A stretch of 64,000 nt of DNA from Nitrobacter sp963807355 (GTDB lineage: Bacteria > Pseudomonadota > Alphaproteobacteria > Rhizobiales > Xanthobacteraceae). The stretch covers positions 62,001-126,000 of the forward strand of contig CAWEBX010000029.1 in assembly GCA_963807355.1 (NCBI GenBank), in the 5' to 3' direction. The notes under the pieces were generated by a model. It was given only the letters and a program-made list of their open reading frames with translations, searched no databases and was not told where the DNA came from. The translations under genes were made by a program, and so were the position numbers. This document shows, one piece after another, positions 36,998 through 47,489 of this stretch. The number at the start of each line of letters is the position of its first letter. Within the stretch, counting starts at the first letter, position 1.

Positions 36998-38191
36998 ATG
37001 ACCATGGCGGCTCTGATCGAAAGTCCGACCGCGAAGTCACAGCCACGATCAGGCGAACGGCGTATCGCGCATCTCGAAATCCTCCAGGATCTACGCGAAG
37101 CCGAGCCGATCTGGCGTAATCTCGAGGTGTCGCAGTTTTCGACGCCCTATCAGCAATTCGACTTCCTGTCTGCCTGGCAGCGACACGTCGGAACCGACGA
37201 GCAACTTCCGCCCAGCATTATCGTCGCCTTCGACGCTCAGCGACAACCACTCCTGCTGCTCCCGCTCGTATTGGGCACGGAAAGTGGCGTTCGTGTCGCA
37301 CGGTTCATGGGCGGCAAGCACACGACTTTCAACATGGCGCTCTGGCAGCAGGATTTCGCGGCCTCCGCCACGCGTGCGGATCTCGACGCGCTGGTTCGAG
37401 GAATCGGCGAGCTTCCAATCAGAATCGACGTGCTGGCATTCACGCGGCAGCCGCGGCACTGGCGCGATCTGCAAAATCCAATGGCGCTCTTGCCGAGCCA
37501 GCCCTCTGCCAATGGCTGTCCGTTGATGATATTTTCGCCGGGAGCGCCGCCGTCGGCGCGCATCAGCAACTCATTTCGACGCCGGCTCAAAGGCAAGGAA
37601 CGCAAGCTCGAAACACTGCCCGGCTATCGCTATTGTATGGCGTCGACTGACACCGAGATTAAGCGGATTTGTGATGCGTTCTTCGCAATCAAGCCACTGC
37701 GAATGGCCGCGCAGAAGCTTCCGAACGTGTTCGCCGAGACGGGCGTCGAGAGTTTCCTGCGCGCGGCTTGCCTGGCACCGCTGACGGATGGCGGGCGCGC
37801 CATCGAGGTCCATGGCCTCGAATGCGATGCCGAGGTGATCGCGATCTTCGCTGGCGTCGCAGACGGACACCGCTTCTCGATGATGTTCAACACCTACACC
37901 ATGTCGGAAAGCGCCCGCTACAGTCCCGGCCTGATCCTGATGCGCGATATCATCGATCATTATGCTGGGCGCGGCTACACCTCGCTCGACCTCGGAATCG
38001 GATCGGACGACTACAAGCGCCTGTTCTGCAAAAGCGACGAGCCAATCTTCGACAGCTACCTGCCGCTCACCACACTCGGCAGAATGGCTGCCATTGGCAT
38101 GTCTTCGCTGGCCCGTGCCAAACGCTTCGTGAAGCAGACGCCGGCGCTGAAGCGGTCGGCCGAGATGTTGCGCGGGATAATGCATCGCTGA
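36998..38191 (+). CDS. BioF2-like GNAT acetyltransferase near the EPS locus
   Basis: A 397-residue cytoplasmic protein with a C-terminal BioF2-like (CelD/FemAB-related) acyltransferase fold. Blocks include FDFLSAWQRHVG near residue 50, the FRRRLKGKERKLE helix and HYAGRGYTSLDLGIGSDDYKRLFC near the end. Similar proteins occur in polysaccharide clusters of this family and may acylate a sugar or lipid, but substrate is not inferable. ATG 36998 is chosen over the upstream TTG. It is convergent with the co-polymerase gene. Confidence 0.78.
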   Translation: MTMAALIESPTAKSQPRSGERRIAHLEILQDLREAEPIWRNLEVSQFSTPYQQFDFLSAWQRHVGTDEQLPPSIIVAFDAQRQPLLLLPLVLGTESGVRVARFMGGKHTTFNMALWQQDFAASATRADLDALVRGIGELPIRIDVLAFTRQPRHWRDLQNPMALLPSQPSANGCPLMIFSPGAPPSARISNSFRRRLKGKERKLETLPGYRYCMASTDTEIKRICDAFFAIKPLRMAAQKLPNVFAETGVESFLRAACLAPLTDGGRAIEVHGLECDAEVIAIFAGVADGHRFSMMFNTYTMSESARYSPGLILMRDIIDHYAGRGYTSLDLGIGSDDYKRLFCKSDEPIFDSYLPLTTLGRMAAIGMSSLARAKRFVKQTPALKRSAEMLRGIMHR

Positions 38192-38211
38192 CAACCCGCG
38201 CCGGCAAACGA

Positions 38212-40345
38212 TCAAGCCGCCTCGCGAGGGCCGAGCTGAGTGTCCGAGCGTAGTGATGCCGGATCAAGCATCGTCACTGTCGTAAAGCCGATAGCCTTGA
38301 GTTGGCTACTCATCCGCATTCGCGCATCCGCGTTCATCGACGAGTTCGGGGACGACAATTGCGCGCGCCTGCTCCGTCAAAAGTTTCGCCGGGAGGTCAG
38401 TGGCAGTGCCCGCGACGAGCAGCACGTGATCGTAGACGCCCAACAGAGCATCGAGCGCAATTGCGAGGCGCGGCGATTGCAGCAGCGAGCGATCGGCATC
38501 AGAACGCCCGGCGCCGACAAGATGGAGCGGCGAGAGCCGGTCGCGGGTGATCACCTGTCCGAAAGACGTCTCGCCCAGCATCAGGTCGGCCAATCCAGGC
38601 GCCGCCGGATCGACCGAAGTCGCCGTCAACGCCGACGATGACGGAGAAAGGTCGACCAGGACTACCTTGGCACTATTGGTTAACAGGCGCGCGAGCGCGA
38701 GCGCCGCGAGCATGATGCTCTCGTTCTGGCCGGTACCCATAACCGTGATTCTGTGTGCCGCTTCGCCTGCCGCTCGCAGGTCATTCGCGAGATGATCGAT
38801 CTCTGCCAGGTCCGCTGCCGGCGCGGGATCAACGCGGAACTCGCGTATCCCCGGCGCAGCAGGCGACGCTAGGCCGGAGTTAACTGCTGCCAGGTTCCGC
38901 GGCGAAGTGATGCGCAGCAGCTCGCCGGTCGCGATAGTGCCGGCGGCCAGCATCAGGGTCGCCAGCGTGGCGATCAGGACGATTGGCAGCTTCTTCGGGT
39001 AAGCCGGCGTGTTCGAGACGATGGCCCGCGAGATAACGCGGCCATCGGACGGTGCCGTATCGATGTTTTCTCGCGTGGTAGCTTCGCGGTATTTTGCGAG
39101 ATACGATTCCAGCAGGTCACGCTGCGCCCTGGCTTCGCGCTCCAGCGCACGCAGCTTGACGTCGTCGCCGTTGGAAGACGTCGCCAGCTTCTTCAACTGA
39201 TCGAGACTATTGCTGAGACTCTCGACCCGGCCGCTGGCAATGCGGGCGTCGTTTTCCAGCGACCGCGAGATCTTGCCCGCCTCCTCGCGCAACTGACGAT
39301 CGAGATCCGCGAGCTGGGCCTTCAGTTCCCTGATCCGCGGATGCCGGTCGAGCAGGGTCGACGACTGCTCCGCCAGTTGTGCGCGCAGCGTCACGCGCTG
39401 TTCCGAAAGGCGGCGGATCAGTTCCGAATTGAGAACTTCCGAGGCTTCGATCGGTTTGCCGGTCTGAAGCATCCCGCGGATCAGTCGTGATTTCGATTCC
39501 GCGTCGGACTTCAGCGCACGCGCGTTGTTCAGTTGGGTATTGATCTCACCCAGTTGCTGGTTCGACAGCGAAGTGTTGTTGGTGCCAATGAAAAGGCTGG
39601 ATTTAGACCGGAATTCCTCCACCCGTGACTCGGCGTCGGCGACCTTCTTGCGCAAATTGTCGATTTCTCCGGACAACCATTGACCTGCAGCCTTCGCCTG
39701 CTCCTGACGCGCGTTCAGTTGCAAGACGAGATAGCCGTCCGCGATGGAATTCGCGATGCGAGCTGCGAGCTCCGGATCGTGCGATTGGAATTCAATGACG
39801 ATCACGCGGGATTTATCGACGGCGTAGGCGGTCAGTCGGTCGTAGTAGGATTCCATTACGCGCTCGTCCGGTGTCATCCGAAGCGGGTCGCGGCCAATTC
39901 CGAACAGCGCAAGCAGCGACTTGATCGGCGACACGCCGCGCAACGCCGCATCGAATTCCGGATTCTCCGCGAGCTTGTTCTTTTTGATGACCTCGCGGGC
40001 AAGATCGCGTGACAGCACCAGTTGCACCTGGCTGGCGACGGCTTCCGGATCAAGCACGTTCCGTTCGTCGTTTCGCTCGCCGGTCGGGCGTAAAAAAACG
40101 TTCTCACGTCCATCGATCAGGATGCGGGCTTCGGACTTGTATCTGGGTGTGATCAGATTGACGATGAGGAGCGAAAGCGCGAATGCGAGAAGCGTTGGGA
40201 TGATGATCAAGCGCTTTTTGCGCAGCAGCACCCGCCAGATCGAGCGCAGATCAAGGTCACCGAACTCCGGATTCGGCACGGTTTCGGACGCCGCCGAAAC
40301 TGACGAAGATACCATCGCCGCGGATTTAGTCTCCAGATCCGACAT
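38212..40345 (-). pseudogene. Polysaccharide co-polymerase ExoP/Wzz-like, frameshifted at the 3' end
   Basis: Inner-membrane protein controlling exopolysaccharide chain length and export. From ATG 40345 it has a Wzz domain with TM1 (RLIIIPTLLAFALSLLIVNL), a long periplasmic coiled coil with a GNVR-type end and TM2 (LPIVLIATLATLMLAAGTIA). A BY-kinase-like domain follows in which Walker A is lost: GTGQNESIM replaces the usual GEGKST pattern, so kinase activity is unlikely. The frame stops at 38306, but the next frame continues with MSSQLKAIGFTTVTMLDPAS to 38214, matching family C-termini. The plus strand reads CATTCG near 38317-38322 where CATCG would keep the frame, an extra T. Confidence 0.85.
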
Positions 40346-40628
40346 CGTGTTCTTGACAGCACGCCAGAACGCAAACCGCATTGCTTACTCCCGCTGGACG
40401 CTTAGAGCGCTTTCGGGTGAATCTGACACTCGCCCACTGAACCGGAGGCAAATGTTGGAGCCTTGAATAGGACCACTCAGCCGAACGGGACGATTACAGT
40501 CGATTATAGTTTCTGCCGAGTTAACCCCGCCTGCCAAGCGGGTTCCACCGGGTGCGTCGCGACGCCTTCGATTACGGTTTATTAACCACAAAAGCCTTTA
40601 GTGGATTTGGATATTTCATGGATGCCCG

Positions 40629-41246
40629 ATGCGAAACGTGTGCGCCGTCACTCTGTGCCTGCTGACCGCGCTGGCGTTGTCGGGATGCATGCGGCAGCCG
40701 ACGGCGATGGTCCGTCCGCACAACGCTCTCGATGCGCTGGCCTATGGAGGACGGATGGCGTCGGCGCCGCCGCCGGTTGTGCACGATCCCGCCTACCGGC
40801 TCGATGCCGGCGACCGGCTGCGCATCGTGGTCTACGGCCAGGAGGGCCTCACCAACACCTATCTGGTCGGTGCCGGCGGCAGCATCACCATGCCGCTGAT
40901 CGGCGCCGTCACCGCGCGCGGCCGCACGCCGGCTGAACTGTCCGCCGCCATCGCCGTGCGGTTGCGCAACGGTTACATCCGCCAGCCTTACGTCGCCGCT
41001 GAGGTCGAGGCCTACCGGCCGTTCTTCATTCTTGGCGAGGTGGTGGCTCCCGGCCAGTATCCATTCGTGCCGAACATGACGGTCGAAAGCGCCGTCGCCA
41101 TCGCCGGCGGCTTTTCCCCCCGCGCCAGACGCGACCTCGTCATCGTCACCCACACCGATGCCCGCGGAACCGTCCGCATCAGCGTCCCCACCGCTACGCC
41201 GCTCAGCCCCGGCGACACCGTCCTCGTCGACGAACGCTGGTTCTGA
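40629..41246 (+). CDS. Wza-like polysaccharide export lipoprotein
   Basis: Outer-membrane-linked auxiliary protein for exopolysaccharide export. The 205-residue product has a lipoprotein signal with lipobox LSGC (mature Cys at residue 20). The Poly_export domain follows (YRLDAGDRLRIVVYGQEGLT) and then one SLBB beta-grasp domain (FFILGEVVAPGQYPFVPNMT). It is shorter than E. coli Wza and lacks the C-terminal amphipathic barrel helix, as in ExoF-like and other short forms. It is divergent from the co-polymerase gene and 3 nt upstream of the glycosyltransferase gene. Confidence 0.9.
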   Translation: MRNVCAVTLCLLTALALSGCMRQPTAMVRPHNALDALAYGGRMASAPPPVVHDPAYRLDAGDRLRIVVYGQEGLTNTYLVGAGGSITMPLIGAVTARGRTPAELSAAIAVRLRNGYIRQPYVAAEVEAYRPFFILGEVVAPGQYPFVPNMTVESAVAIAGGFSPRARRDLVIVTHTDARGTVRISVPTATPLSPGDTVLVDERWF

Positions 41247-41249
41247 GGC

Positions 41250-42383
41250 ATGACGGAGCCACCCGATCGACCGCTCCGCATCCTTCATGCCGTTCGCGCG
41301 CCGGTGGGCGGGATCATTCGGCATATTCTCGATGTCGCAAACGGACAGGCCGATCGCGGACATCTCGTCGGCATCGTTGCTGACAGCCTCACCGGCGGCG
41401 AGCGCGCAGCTGCAGCTTTCGCAGAGATCGCCCCGCGAATGAAACTCGGTATCCACCGTATTCCGATCCGCCGGAACCCCCATCCTAGCGACCTGTTTGC
41501 GTGGACGCAGTTCGCCGCGCTGATGCGGAAGTTGAAGCCGAATGTCCTCCACGGACACGGCGCCAAGGCCGGCGCCTTCGTGCGGCTTAAGGACTCATCG
41601 AAATGCACAATCCGCGTCTACACACCGCACGGCGGATCCCTGCACTTCCCGTCGACGACAATGAAGGGAATGTTTTACAGCCGCCTGGAACGCGCGCTGA
41701 TGAACCGCACCGACCTGTTTCTATTCGAGAGCGCATTCGCGCGGAATACCTATCAGCGGATCGTCGGCATCCCGGCCGGACTGGTGAAATGCGTCTTCAA
41801 CGGCGTAACGTCCGGCGAATTTGATCCCGTTTTGCTAGCCGACGATGCGACCGATATTGTCTATGTCGGCGAGTTCAGACATATCAAGGGCGCCGACCTA
41901 CTGATCGACGCGGTGGCGCGTTTGCGGGAAAGCGGTAGACGCCTCACGCTCACGCTCGCAGGCGACGGCGAGGAAACAGGAGCGCTGAAAGCCCAGGTCG
42001 AGCGTCTCAATCTTGGGGAGACGGTCCGCTTCATTGGACACGTCAAGGCTCGCTATGGATTCTCGAAAGGCCGATTGCTGATCGTGCCGTCGCGCGGCGA
42101 CTCCATGCCATACGTCGTGATCGAAGCAGCGGCAGCGGGTGTTCCCATGATCGCGGCGGACGTCGGCGGCATCCCGGAAATTTTCAACTCGTACACCGAC
42201 GCACTGTTCGCCCCCGGCGTCGTCACCGCCTTGGCGGATGCCATAGAGGCCGCATTGAATGACCCTGCGGCCGCCGCCGCGCGCGCAACATCGTTACGCG
42301 AGCGCATCCTCATGCATTTCTCACAGAAGGCGATGGTCGAGGGTGTTATGGCAGGTTACCTTGAGACGTTTGCGAAAAGTTAA
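41250..42383 (+). CDS. Group 4 glycosyltransferase
   Basis: A 377-residue GT-B glycosyltransferase (GT4) expected to add a sugar to the lipid-linked repeat unit. The N-terminal domain has the glycine-rich entry VRAPVGGIIRHILDVANG and HGHGAKAGAFVRL. The C-terminal domain shows GEFRHIKGADLLIDA, AGDGEE and the nucleotide-sugar-binding SRGDSMPYVVIEAAAAGVPMI with the E-x7-E type pattern. It starts 3 nt after the export lipoprotein. Confidence 0.9.
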   Translation: MTEPPDRPLRILHAVRAPVGGIIRHILDVANGQADRGHLVGIVADSLTGGERAAAAFAEIAPRMKLGIHRIPIRRNPHPSDLFAWTQFAALMRKLKPNVLHGHGAKAGAFVRLKDSSKCTIRVYTPHGGSLHFPSTTMKGMFYSRLERALMNRTDLFLFESAFARNTYQRIVGIPAGLVKCVFNGVTSGEFDPVLLADDATDIVYVGEFRHIKGADLLIDAVARLRESGRRLTLTLAGDGEETGALKAQVERLNLGETVRFIGHVKARYGFSKGRLLIVPSRGDSMPYVVIEAAAAGVPMIAADVGGIPEIFNSYTDALFAPGVVTALADAIEAALNDPAAAAARATSLRERILMHFSQKAMVEGVMAGYLETFAKS

Positions 42384-42490
42384 CCATTTCTGAAATGCCG
42401 GGAGTTGCGCGAAACCAAATCTTCCCGATTTAGTCCTTAAGTCGCTCTGAAAACGCTTCCTGGTGCGCGGCGCGATGTGGACTTGAGGAC

Positions 42491-44023
42491 ATGAACCTTT
42501 TCAACGCTCGCTCGAGGATCGATTCAGCAGCGAGCAGCGGCTTTGGGATACCTGTGGAGCGTCGGCGACGGCTGTCACCGGCGGCGCTTGCCGTCACCAA
42601 TCAAAAGGTACGGCCGGCCTATTCACCCGTCATCATCACCGGCATCGTTCGTGCCGCAGATTTCTTGCTGCTGAGCCTGATCGGCATCGCGCTTTACCTC
42701 GGATACGTAGCTCGCATCGACGGTTTTAGCGGGAGCTTCATCGCATCAATCCTCGCCATGTCCGCCACCGCGGTCGTGTGTTTCCAGGCTGCGGACATCT
42801 ACGACATCCAGGTTTTTCGTAGCCAGTTGCGGCAGATAACCCGGATGAGTTCGTCCTGGGCGTTCGTTTTCCTGTTGTTCATTTGCGCCTCGTTCTTCGT
42901 CAAGCTCGGCGATTCCGTCTCGCGGCTCTGGCTGGTCGCGTTTTTCCTTGTTGGTCTCGCCGGCCTCATTGCCGGGCGGCTTCTGCTGCGCACCATGATT
43001 CGCCGCTGGGCACGCGACGGCCGACTGGAACGCCGCACCGTTATCATCGGCGCGGACATGAACGGAGAAAATCTGATCAACGCGTTGCGAGCGCAGGAAG
43101 ACTCCGACATCGAGATTCTGGGCGTGTTCGATGACCGTAACGACTCGCGCGCGCTCGACACCTGTGCCGGTAGTCCCAAGCTCGGCAAGGTCGACGACGT
43201 GCTTGAATTCGCGCGGCGTACCCGGCTTGATCTCGTGCTGTTCGCGCTCCCGATCTCGGCGGAAACGCGGATCCTCGCGATGTTGAAGAAGCTGTGGGTG
43301 CTCCCGGTTGATATCAGATTATCAGCGCATACAAACCAACTGCGCTTTCGCCCCCGCGCCTATTCCTTTCTCGGCACGATTCCGATGCTTGACGTCTTCG
43401 AGGCCCCGATCACCGACTGGGATATGGTGATGAAATGGCTGTTCGATAGGGTCATCGGTGGCTTCATTTTGCTGCTCACCTCGCCGGTGATGGTGCTGGT
43501 CGCACTCGCGATCAAGCTGGATAGTCCCGGCCCTGTGCTCTTTCGTCAGAAACGCTTCGGCTTCAACAACGAGAGAATCGAAGTCCTCAAATTCCGCTCG
43601 TTGTTTCACGATCAGGCCGATCCCATGGCAACGAAGGTCGTGACCAAGAACGACAGTCGTGTCACCCGGGTCGGGCGATTCATCCGCAAAACCAGCCTGG
43701 ACGAATTGCCGCAACTCTTCAACGTCATCTTCAAGGGCAACCTCTCCCTTGTTGGACCACGTCCCCATGCCGTACAGGGCAAATTGCAGACGCGGCTGTT
43801 CGATGAGGCCGTTGATGGCTATTTCGCGCGTCACCGCGTGAAGCCGGGCATCACGGGATGGGCGCAGATCAATGGCTGGCGCGGCGAGATCGACAACGAG
43901 GAAAAGATCCAGAAGCGTGTCGAGTTTGACCTCTATTACATCGAGAACTGGTCGGTGCTGTTCGATCTTTATATCCTGTTCAAGACGCCGCTGGCGCTGT
44001 TGAAATCCGAAAACGCTTATTGA
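42491..44023 (+). CDS. Undecaprenyl-phosphate glucose phosphotransferase (WcaJ/ExoY type)
   Basis: Initiates repeat-unit synthesis by moving a sugar-1-phosphate onto undecaprenyl phosphate. The 510-residue product has four N-terminal membrane segments (about residues 48-170), a Rossmann-like CoA-binding-type domain (VIIGADMNGENLINALR), a further membrane hairpin and the C-terminal catalytic domain. Catalytic blocks: GPVLFRQKRFGFNNE, LKFRSLFHD, RKTSLDELPQLFNV and LSLVGPRPHAV. Together with the co-polymerase, export and Wzy-like genes this defines a complete core of a Wzx/Wzy-type pathway, although no flippase is present in the window. Confidence 0.95.
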   Translation: MNLFNARSRIDSAASSGFGIPVERRRRLSPAALAVTNQKVRPAYSPVIITGIVRAADFLLLSLIGIALYLGYVARIDGFSGSFIASILAMSATAVVCFQAADIYDIQVFRSQLRQITRMSSSWAFVFLLFICASFFVKLGDSVSRLWLVAFFLVGLAGLIAGRLLLRTMIRRWARDGRLERRTVIIGADMNGENLINALRAQEDSDIEILGVFDDRNDSRALDTCAGSPKLGKVDDVLEFARRTRLDLVLFALPISAETRILAMLKKLWVLPVDIRLSAHTNQLRFRPRAYSFLGTIPMLDVFEAPITDWDMVMKWLFDRVIGGFILLLTSPVMVLVALAIKLDSPGPVLFRQKRFGFNNERIEVLKFRSLFHDQADPMATKVVTKNDSRVTRVGRFIRKTSLDELPQLFNVIFKGNLSLVGPRPHAVQGKLQTRLFDEAVDGYFARHRVKPGITGWAQINGWRGEIDNEEKIQKRVEFDLYYIENWSVLFDLYILFKTPLALLKSENAY

Positions 44024-44056
44024 TCCGGCCTGGTACGTTGAGTTTGCGAAAGTGTA

Positions 44057-45322
44057 ATGGCGTATCCTGCAGCAGTTGACAGTTGGCTCCGGTCATCGAC
44101 GCAAGCACCTGGCGTTGCCGCGCTCCAACGCGCGCTGTTGTGGGCAGTGGGAGCTGGCGGCGCGATCGTTTACATCGAACCCAGCCCCTACGAGTTTGCG
44201 ACTCTGGCGGCAATGGTCGTGTTCTTCGCAACCGGCTTACGAATGCGGCTCGCCTTCGTTCCCCTGCTCATGCTGCTCTTTCTCATCAATATCGGCTACA
44301 CGATCTGCGCCATACACCTGATGGACAAGACTCCGATCGTGAATTGGATCATGACATCGTGGTACATGGCGGTGACGGTCATCTTCTTCGCGCTGGTTTT
44401 CTCGGAAGATACCGAGGCGCGGCTTGACCTGATGCGGCGTGGCCTGATCGTCGGCGCGGTTGTCGCGTCGGTAGCTGGTGTCGCAGGCTATTTTCATCTG
44501 GTGCCAGGCGAACATGACGTGCTGACCCTTTATGGTCGCGCGCGAGGTACCTTCAAGGATCCGAACGTGCTGTCCGCGTTCCTGATCTTGCCGGCATTGT
44601 TCGTGCTGCAAAGCGTCGTCTCGGATCGGTTCGGAAAGGCTGTTCGCAGCGCGATTGCGCTCGGGATCATTAGTCTTGCGTTGCTGCTGGCCTTTTCACG
44701 CGCTGCCTGGGGCCAGTTCGTGCTCACGTCGGCTGTGATGCTGGTCCTGATGTTCCTGACCAGCCCATCAAGAAAACAGCGGTCGCGGCTGGTTGTGACC
44801 GCGGCGATCGCAGCCGCTGCGATTGCACTGCTGCTGGCAATTCTGCTGTCCCTCGATTCGGTCGAAAGCCTGTTCAAGGAACGGGCGAGTTTCGACCAGA
44901 GCTACGACGAGGGTCGTTTTGGCCGCTTCGGCCGGCACATTCTCGGCTTCCAGATGGCGCTGGACCTACCGCTCGGAATCGGCCCGCTTCAGTTCACGCG
45001 GTTCTTTCCGGAAGACACTCACAACTCGTATCTGAACGCTTTCATGTCGGGCGGATGGATTTCCGGAATTTGCTATCCGGTGTTGATCTTCATCACCGTC
45101 ATGCTGGGCTTTCGATACATTTTCGTGCGAGTTCCCTGGCAACGCGCTTATCTTGCCGTCTTCACGGCATTTCTGGGAACCGTCGGCGAGAGCTTCGTGA
45201 TCGACACCGATCACTGGCGCCATTTCTGGCTGATGCTCGGCATGATGTGGGGCATGTTCGCGGCAATCCACCAGTACATGGCCAGCGACCGGCAGCCTTT
45301 CCTTCGACAGGCGCTGCAATAA
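44057..45322 (+). CDS. O-antigen ligase / Wzy-type polymerase membrane protein
   Basis: A 421-residue polytopic protein with about 10-12 membrane segments. The characteristic Wzy_C/O-antigen-ligase loop is visible: GRARGTFKDPNVLSAFLIL early in the domain and the periplasmic HNSYLNAFMSGGWISG later. It most likely polymerises the repeat units. It follows the initiating transferase by 33 nt and belongs to the same operon. Confidence 0.87.
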   Translation: MAYPAAVDSWLRSSTQAPGVAALQRALLWAVGAGGAIVYIEPSPYEFATLAAMVVFFATGLRMRLAFVPLLMLLFLINIGYTICAIHLMDKTPIVNWIMTSWYMAVTVIFFALVFSEDTEARLDLMRRGLIVGAVVASVAGVAGYFHLVPGEHDVLTLYGRARGTFKDPNVLSAFLILPALFVLQSVVSDRFGKAVRSAIALGIISLALLLAFSRAAWGQFVLTSAVMLVLMFLTSPSRKQRSRLVVTAAIAAAAIALLLAILLSLDSVESLFKERASFDQSYDEGRFGRFGRHILGFQMALDLPLGIGPLQFTRFFPEDTHNSYLNAFMSGGWISGICYPVLIFITVMLGFRYIFVRVPWQRAYLAVFTAFLGTVGESFVIDTDHWRHFWLMLGMMWGMFAAIHQYMASDRQPFLRQALQ

Positions 45323-45460
45323 CACTCACCGGGGCCGTACGATCGGAAATCTCCGACACGGGTCTTGGGTTTTGCCGGCCGCTTCGTTCCCGTCCGGCCT
45401 AGCCACTACATAAAATGTGGTGTTATCCTTGATCAGGTAACGTCACACTGGAGGTAATCC

Positions 45461-45955
45461 ATGTCGTATGTCGTTGCGCTCACCTTCATTCATACGGCTA
45501 TCAGTCTCATCGCCCTGTTCCTCGGAATTCCGACCATTCTCAATTTGTTCGACGGTCGGCGGACATCGACTTGGACGAATTGGTTCATCATCACCGCGGT
45601 TCTGACCACCGTTACGGGTTTCATGTTCCCGTTCAGCGTTGTCACACCGGCGTTCGCCACAGGCATCGTTGCCGCGATCATCCTCGCTGCGCTTCTCCTC
45701 GCACGTTTCGTCTTTCATTATCGAGGCGGATGGCGCTGGGTGTATGCGGCGGCGATGGTGCTATCGGTTTATCTGCTTGCCTTCGTCGGAGTGGTGCAGG
45801 CGTTCCTCAAGATACCATTCGTCAACGCCTACGCACCGACGCAAACGGAGCCTGCTTTCCTTGCCGCGCAGGCGGGTGTGCTTCTGTTCTTTGGCATTGT
45901 CACGGTGCTTGCCGTGATCCGCTTCAAGGCCGTCGTTGAGGACGCGCTGGTTTGA
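45461..45955 (+). CDS. Four-TM membrane protein of unknown function
   Basis: A 164-residue protein with four hydrophobic segments and a short GWRWVYAAA turn between TM2 and TM3. It resembles small inner-membrane proteins found widely in Bradyrhizobium, without known function. It lies 138 nt after the Wzy-like gene; the gap and a good separate start (ATG after GGAGG) suggest it may be transcribed separately. Confidence 0.6.
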   Translation: MSYVVALTFIHTAISLIALFLGIPTILNLFDGRRTSTWTNWFIITAVLTTVTGFMFPFSVVTPAFATGIVAAIILAALLLARFVFHYRGGWRWVYAAAMVLSVYLLAFVGVVQAFLKIPFVNAYAPTQTEPAFLAAQAGVLLFFGIVTVLAVIRFKAVVEDALV

Positions 45956-46149
45956 AAACCTGATCCAGACGCCACCGGAAACCCTGACGCGGTCATCTTG
46001 GTGTTGGTCGGAAAAGGCTGGGGTGTTCGCTTGCTGACTTAAACTGCTTTTATGTGTTCGCGAGCAGGACTCTTTGCTGGTTTGTGGTCTGACGCTCTGC
46101 ACTCACTGAATTTGTGGCTCGTAACTTCCCGAGCCTGGGCGATGTGAGG

Positions 46150-47331
46150 TTACGGCTCGACCGCGAACGTCAGCCCCGCGTGGTTGACGAGCCGTTTAAT
46201 CAAGGCCTCCTTCATCGCAGCACCCGGCGTCCAGAAGCCACCGGCGACGTCCGCTGCGTCGCTTCGCAGACAGATTGCGCATTCCGCGATCATCTTGGAA
46301 GTCGATCCGTAGCCGGGATCGCGATCACCGGTCACGACCGCCTTCAATTGCCGCCCGTCGGAGCCGATGCCGAAGAAGAGAAGATCGTAATGGCCGTTCT
46401 CGCGCTCTTCCTTCGATGGTCCCTCGCCCGGTTTGGGGCCACCCTGCGCGCCGAGTTTGTTGTTGGCGGCGATGATGGCTTTTGCGGTCGCCTCGCCGGT
46501 CTCGTTCGGCCCTGCGATCACCATTTCGTCATAGACGAAATCCCTGCCGTACGGGAACCCGAGCAGGAAATTCGACCGATGCACATTGCGGGTGTTGATG
46601 TTGGCCATCACGAACGGCGCCACCCACACCCCCAGATCCTCATCGAACAACGGCTTGTTACCCGGCGGCTGCTTCGGACCCTCGAACCCTGGCGTCAGCA
46701 CGAAAGGATCGCGCAGTTTCGGCAACAGACTTGAATCGTTGGCGGCCGCGGCGAAAATCGCCTTCATGCTCGCCGCGGTACCGCCGGAAAACGTGCCCTT
46801 CATCTTACGTACGCGGCCCTTGACGCCGGCGACGCTCGATCCGAACCTCTGCTTTGCAGCCTGCTGAAGAAAGAACACGCCGAGTTCGAACGGCAGTGAA
46901 TCGTACCCGCAGGAGAACACGATCCGCGCACCGCTCCTGCGCGCCTCCGCCTCATGCGCGTCGATCATCTGCCGCATCCAGATCGGCTCGCCGCAGAGGT
47001 CAAGATAGTCTGTGCCGCTCGCCGCGCAGGCGGCGACGAGACCGGAACCGTAGAGCTGATAAGGTCCGACTGTACTCAGCACCGAGGCCGTCCGGCCAGC
47101 CATGGTCCTGAGTGACGCGGGGTTTTCGGCGTCCGCGGCGATCAGCGGGAGATCGCAGGGCGCGCCGATGGCCTCGCGTACCGACGCCAGCTTGTCGAGG
47201 TCGCGTCCCGCGATGGCCCAGTTCAGATCGCCACCGCCATATTTGGCAGCAAGGTATTCCGCGACGAGCCGGCCGGTGAACCCGCTTGCGCCGTAGACAA
47301 TGATATCGAACTCCGCTGACGACGATGTCAT
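46150..47331 (-). CDS. Saccharopine dehydrogenase family / trans-acting enoyl-reductase-like protein
   Basis: A 393-residue NAD(P)-dependent Rossmann enzyme. I start at MTSSSAEFDIIVYGASGFTG (47331), which places the GASGFTGR nucleotide-binding loop near residue 14; the longer frame to 47439 reaches toward the tRNA fragment. Family blocks: NWAIAGRDLDKL, YLDLCGEPIWMRQMIDAHEA and SCGYDSLPFELGVFFLQ. The family includes mycobacterial trans-acting enoyl reductases and saccharopine dehydrogenase-like proteins; physiological substrate here is unknown. It is the last core gene before the island. Confidence 0.85.
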   Translation of the reverse strand: MTSSSAEFDIIVYGASGFTGRLVAEYLAAKYGGGDLNWAIAGRDLDKLASVREAIGAPCDLPLIAADAENPASLRTMAGRTASVLSTVGPYQLYGSGLVAACAASGTDYLDLCGEPIWMRQMIDAHEAEARRSGARIVFSCGYDSLPFELGVFFLQQAAKQRFGSSVAGVKGRVRKMKGTFSGGTAASMKAIFAAAANDSSLLPKLRDPFVLTPGFEGPKQPPGNKPLFDEDLGVWVAPFVMANINTRNVHRSNFLLGFPYGRDFVYDEMVIAGPNETGEATAKAIIAANNKLGAQGGPKPGEGPSKEERENGHYDLLFFGIGSDGRQLKAVVTGDRDPGYGSTSKMIAECAICLRSDAADVAGGFWTPGAAMKEALIKRLVNHAGLTFAVEP

Positions 47332-47489
47332 GGCCTTCCCGAAAATGTCCTGCTTAAAGCACATGATTCTGAAGGGTGAAAACCGGATTCGGCTAAGATC
47401 ATGCTCGATATAGCGGTTCGAACGAAAGCCTGTCTTCAAGTGTAACCCGAGGACGATGCCGCTTCGCGTGAAGAAAGCGCTATAAATGG

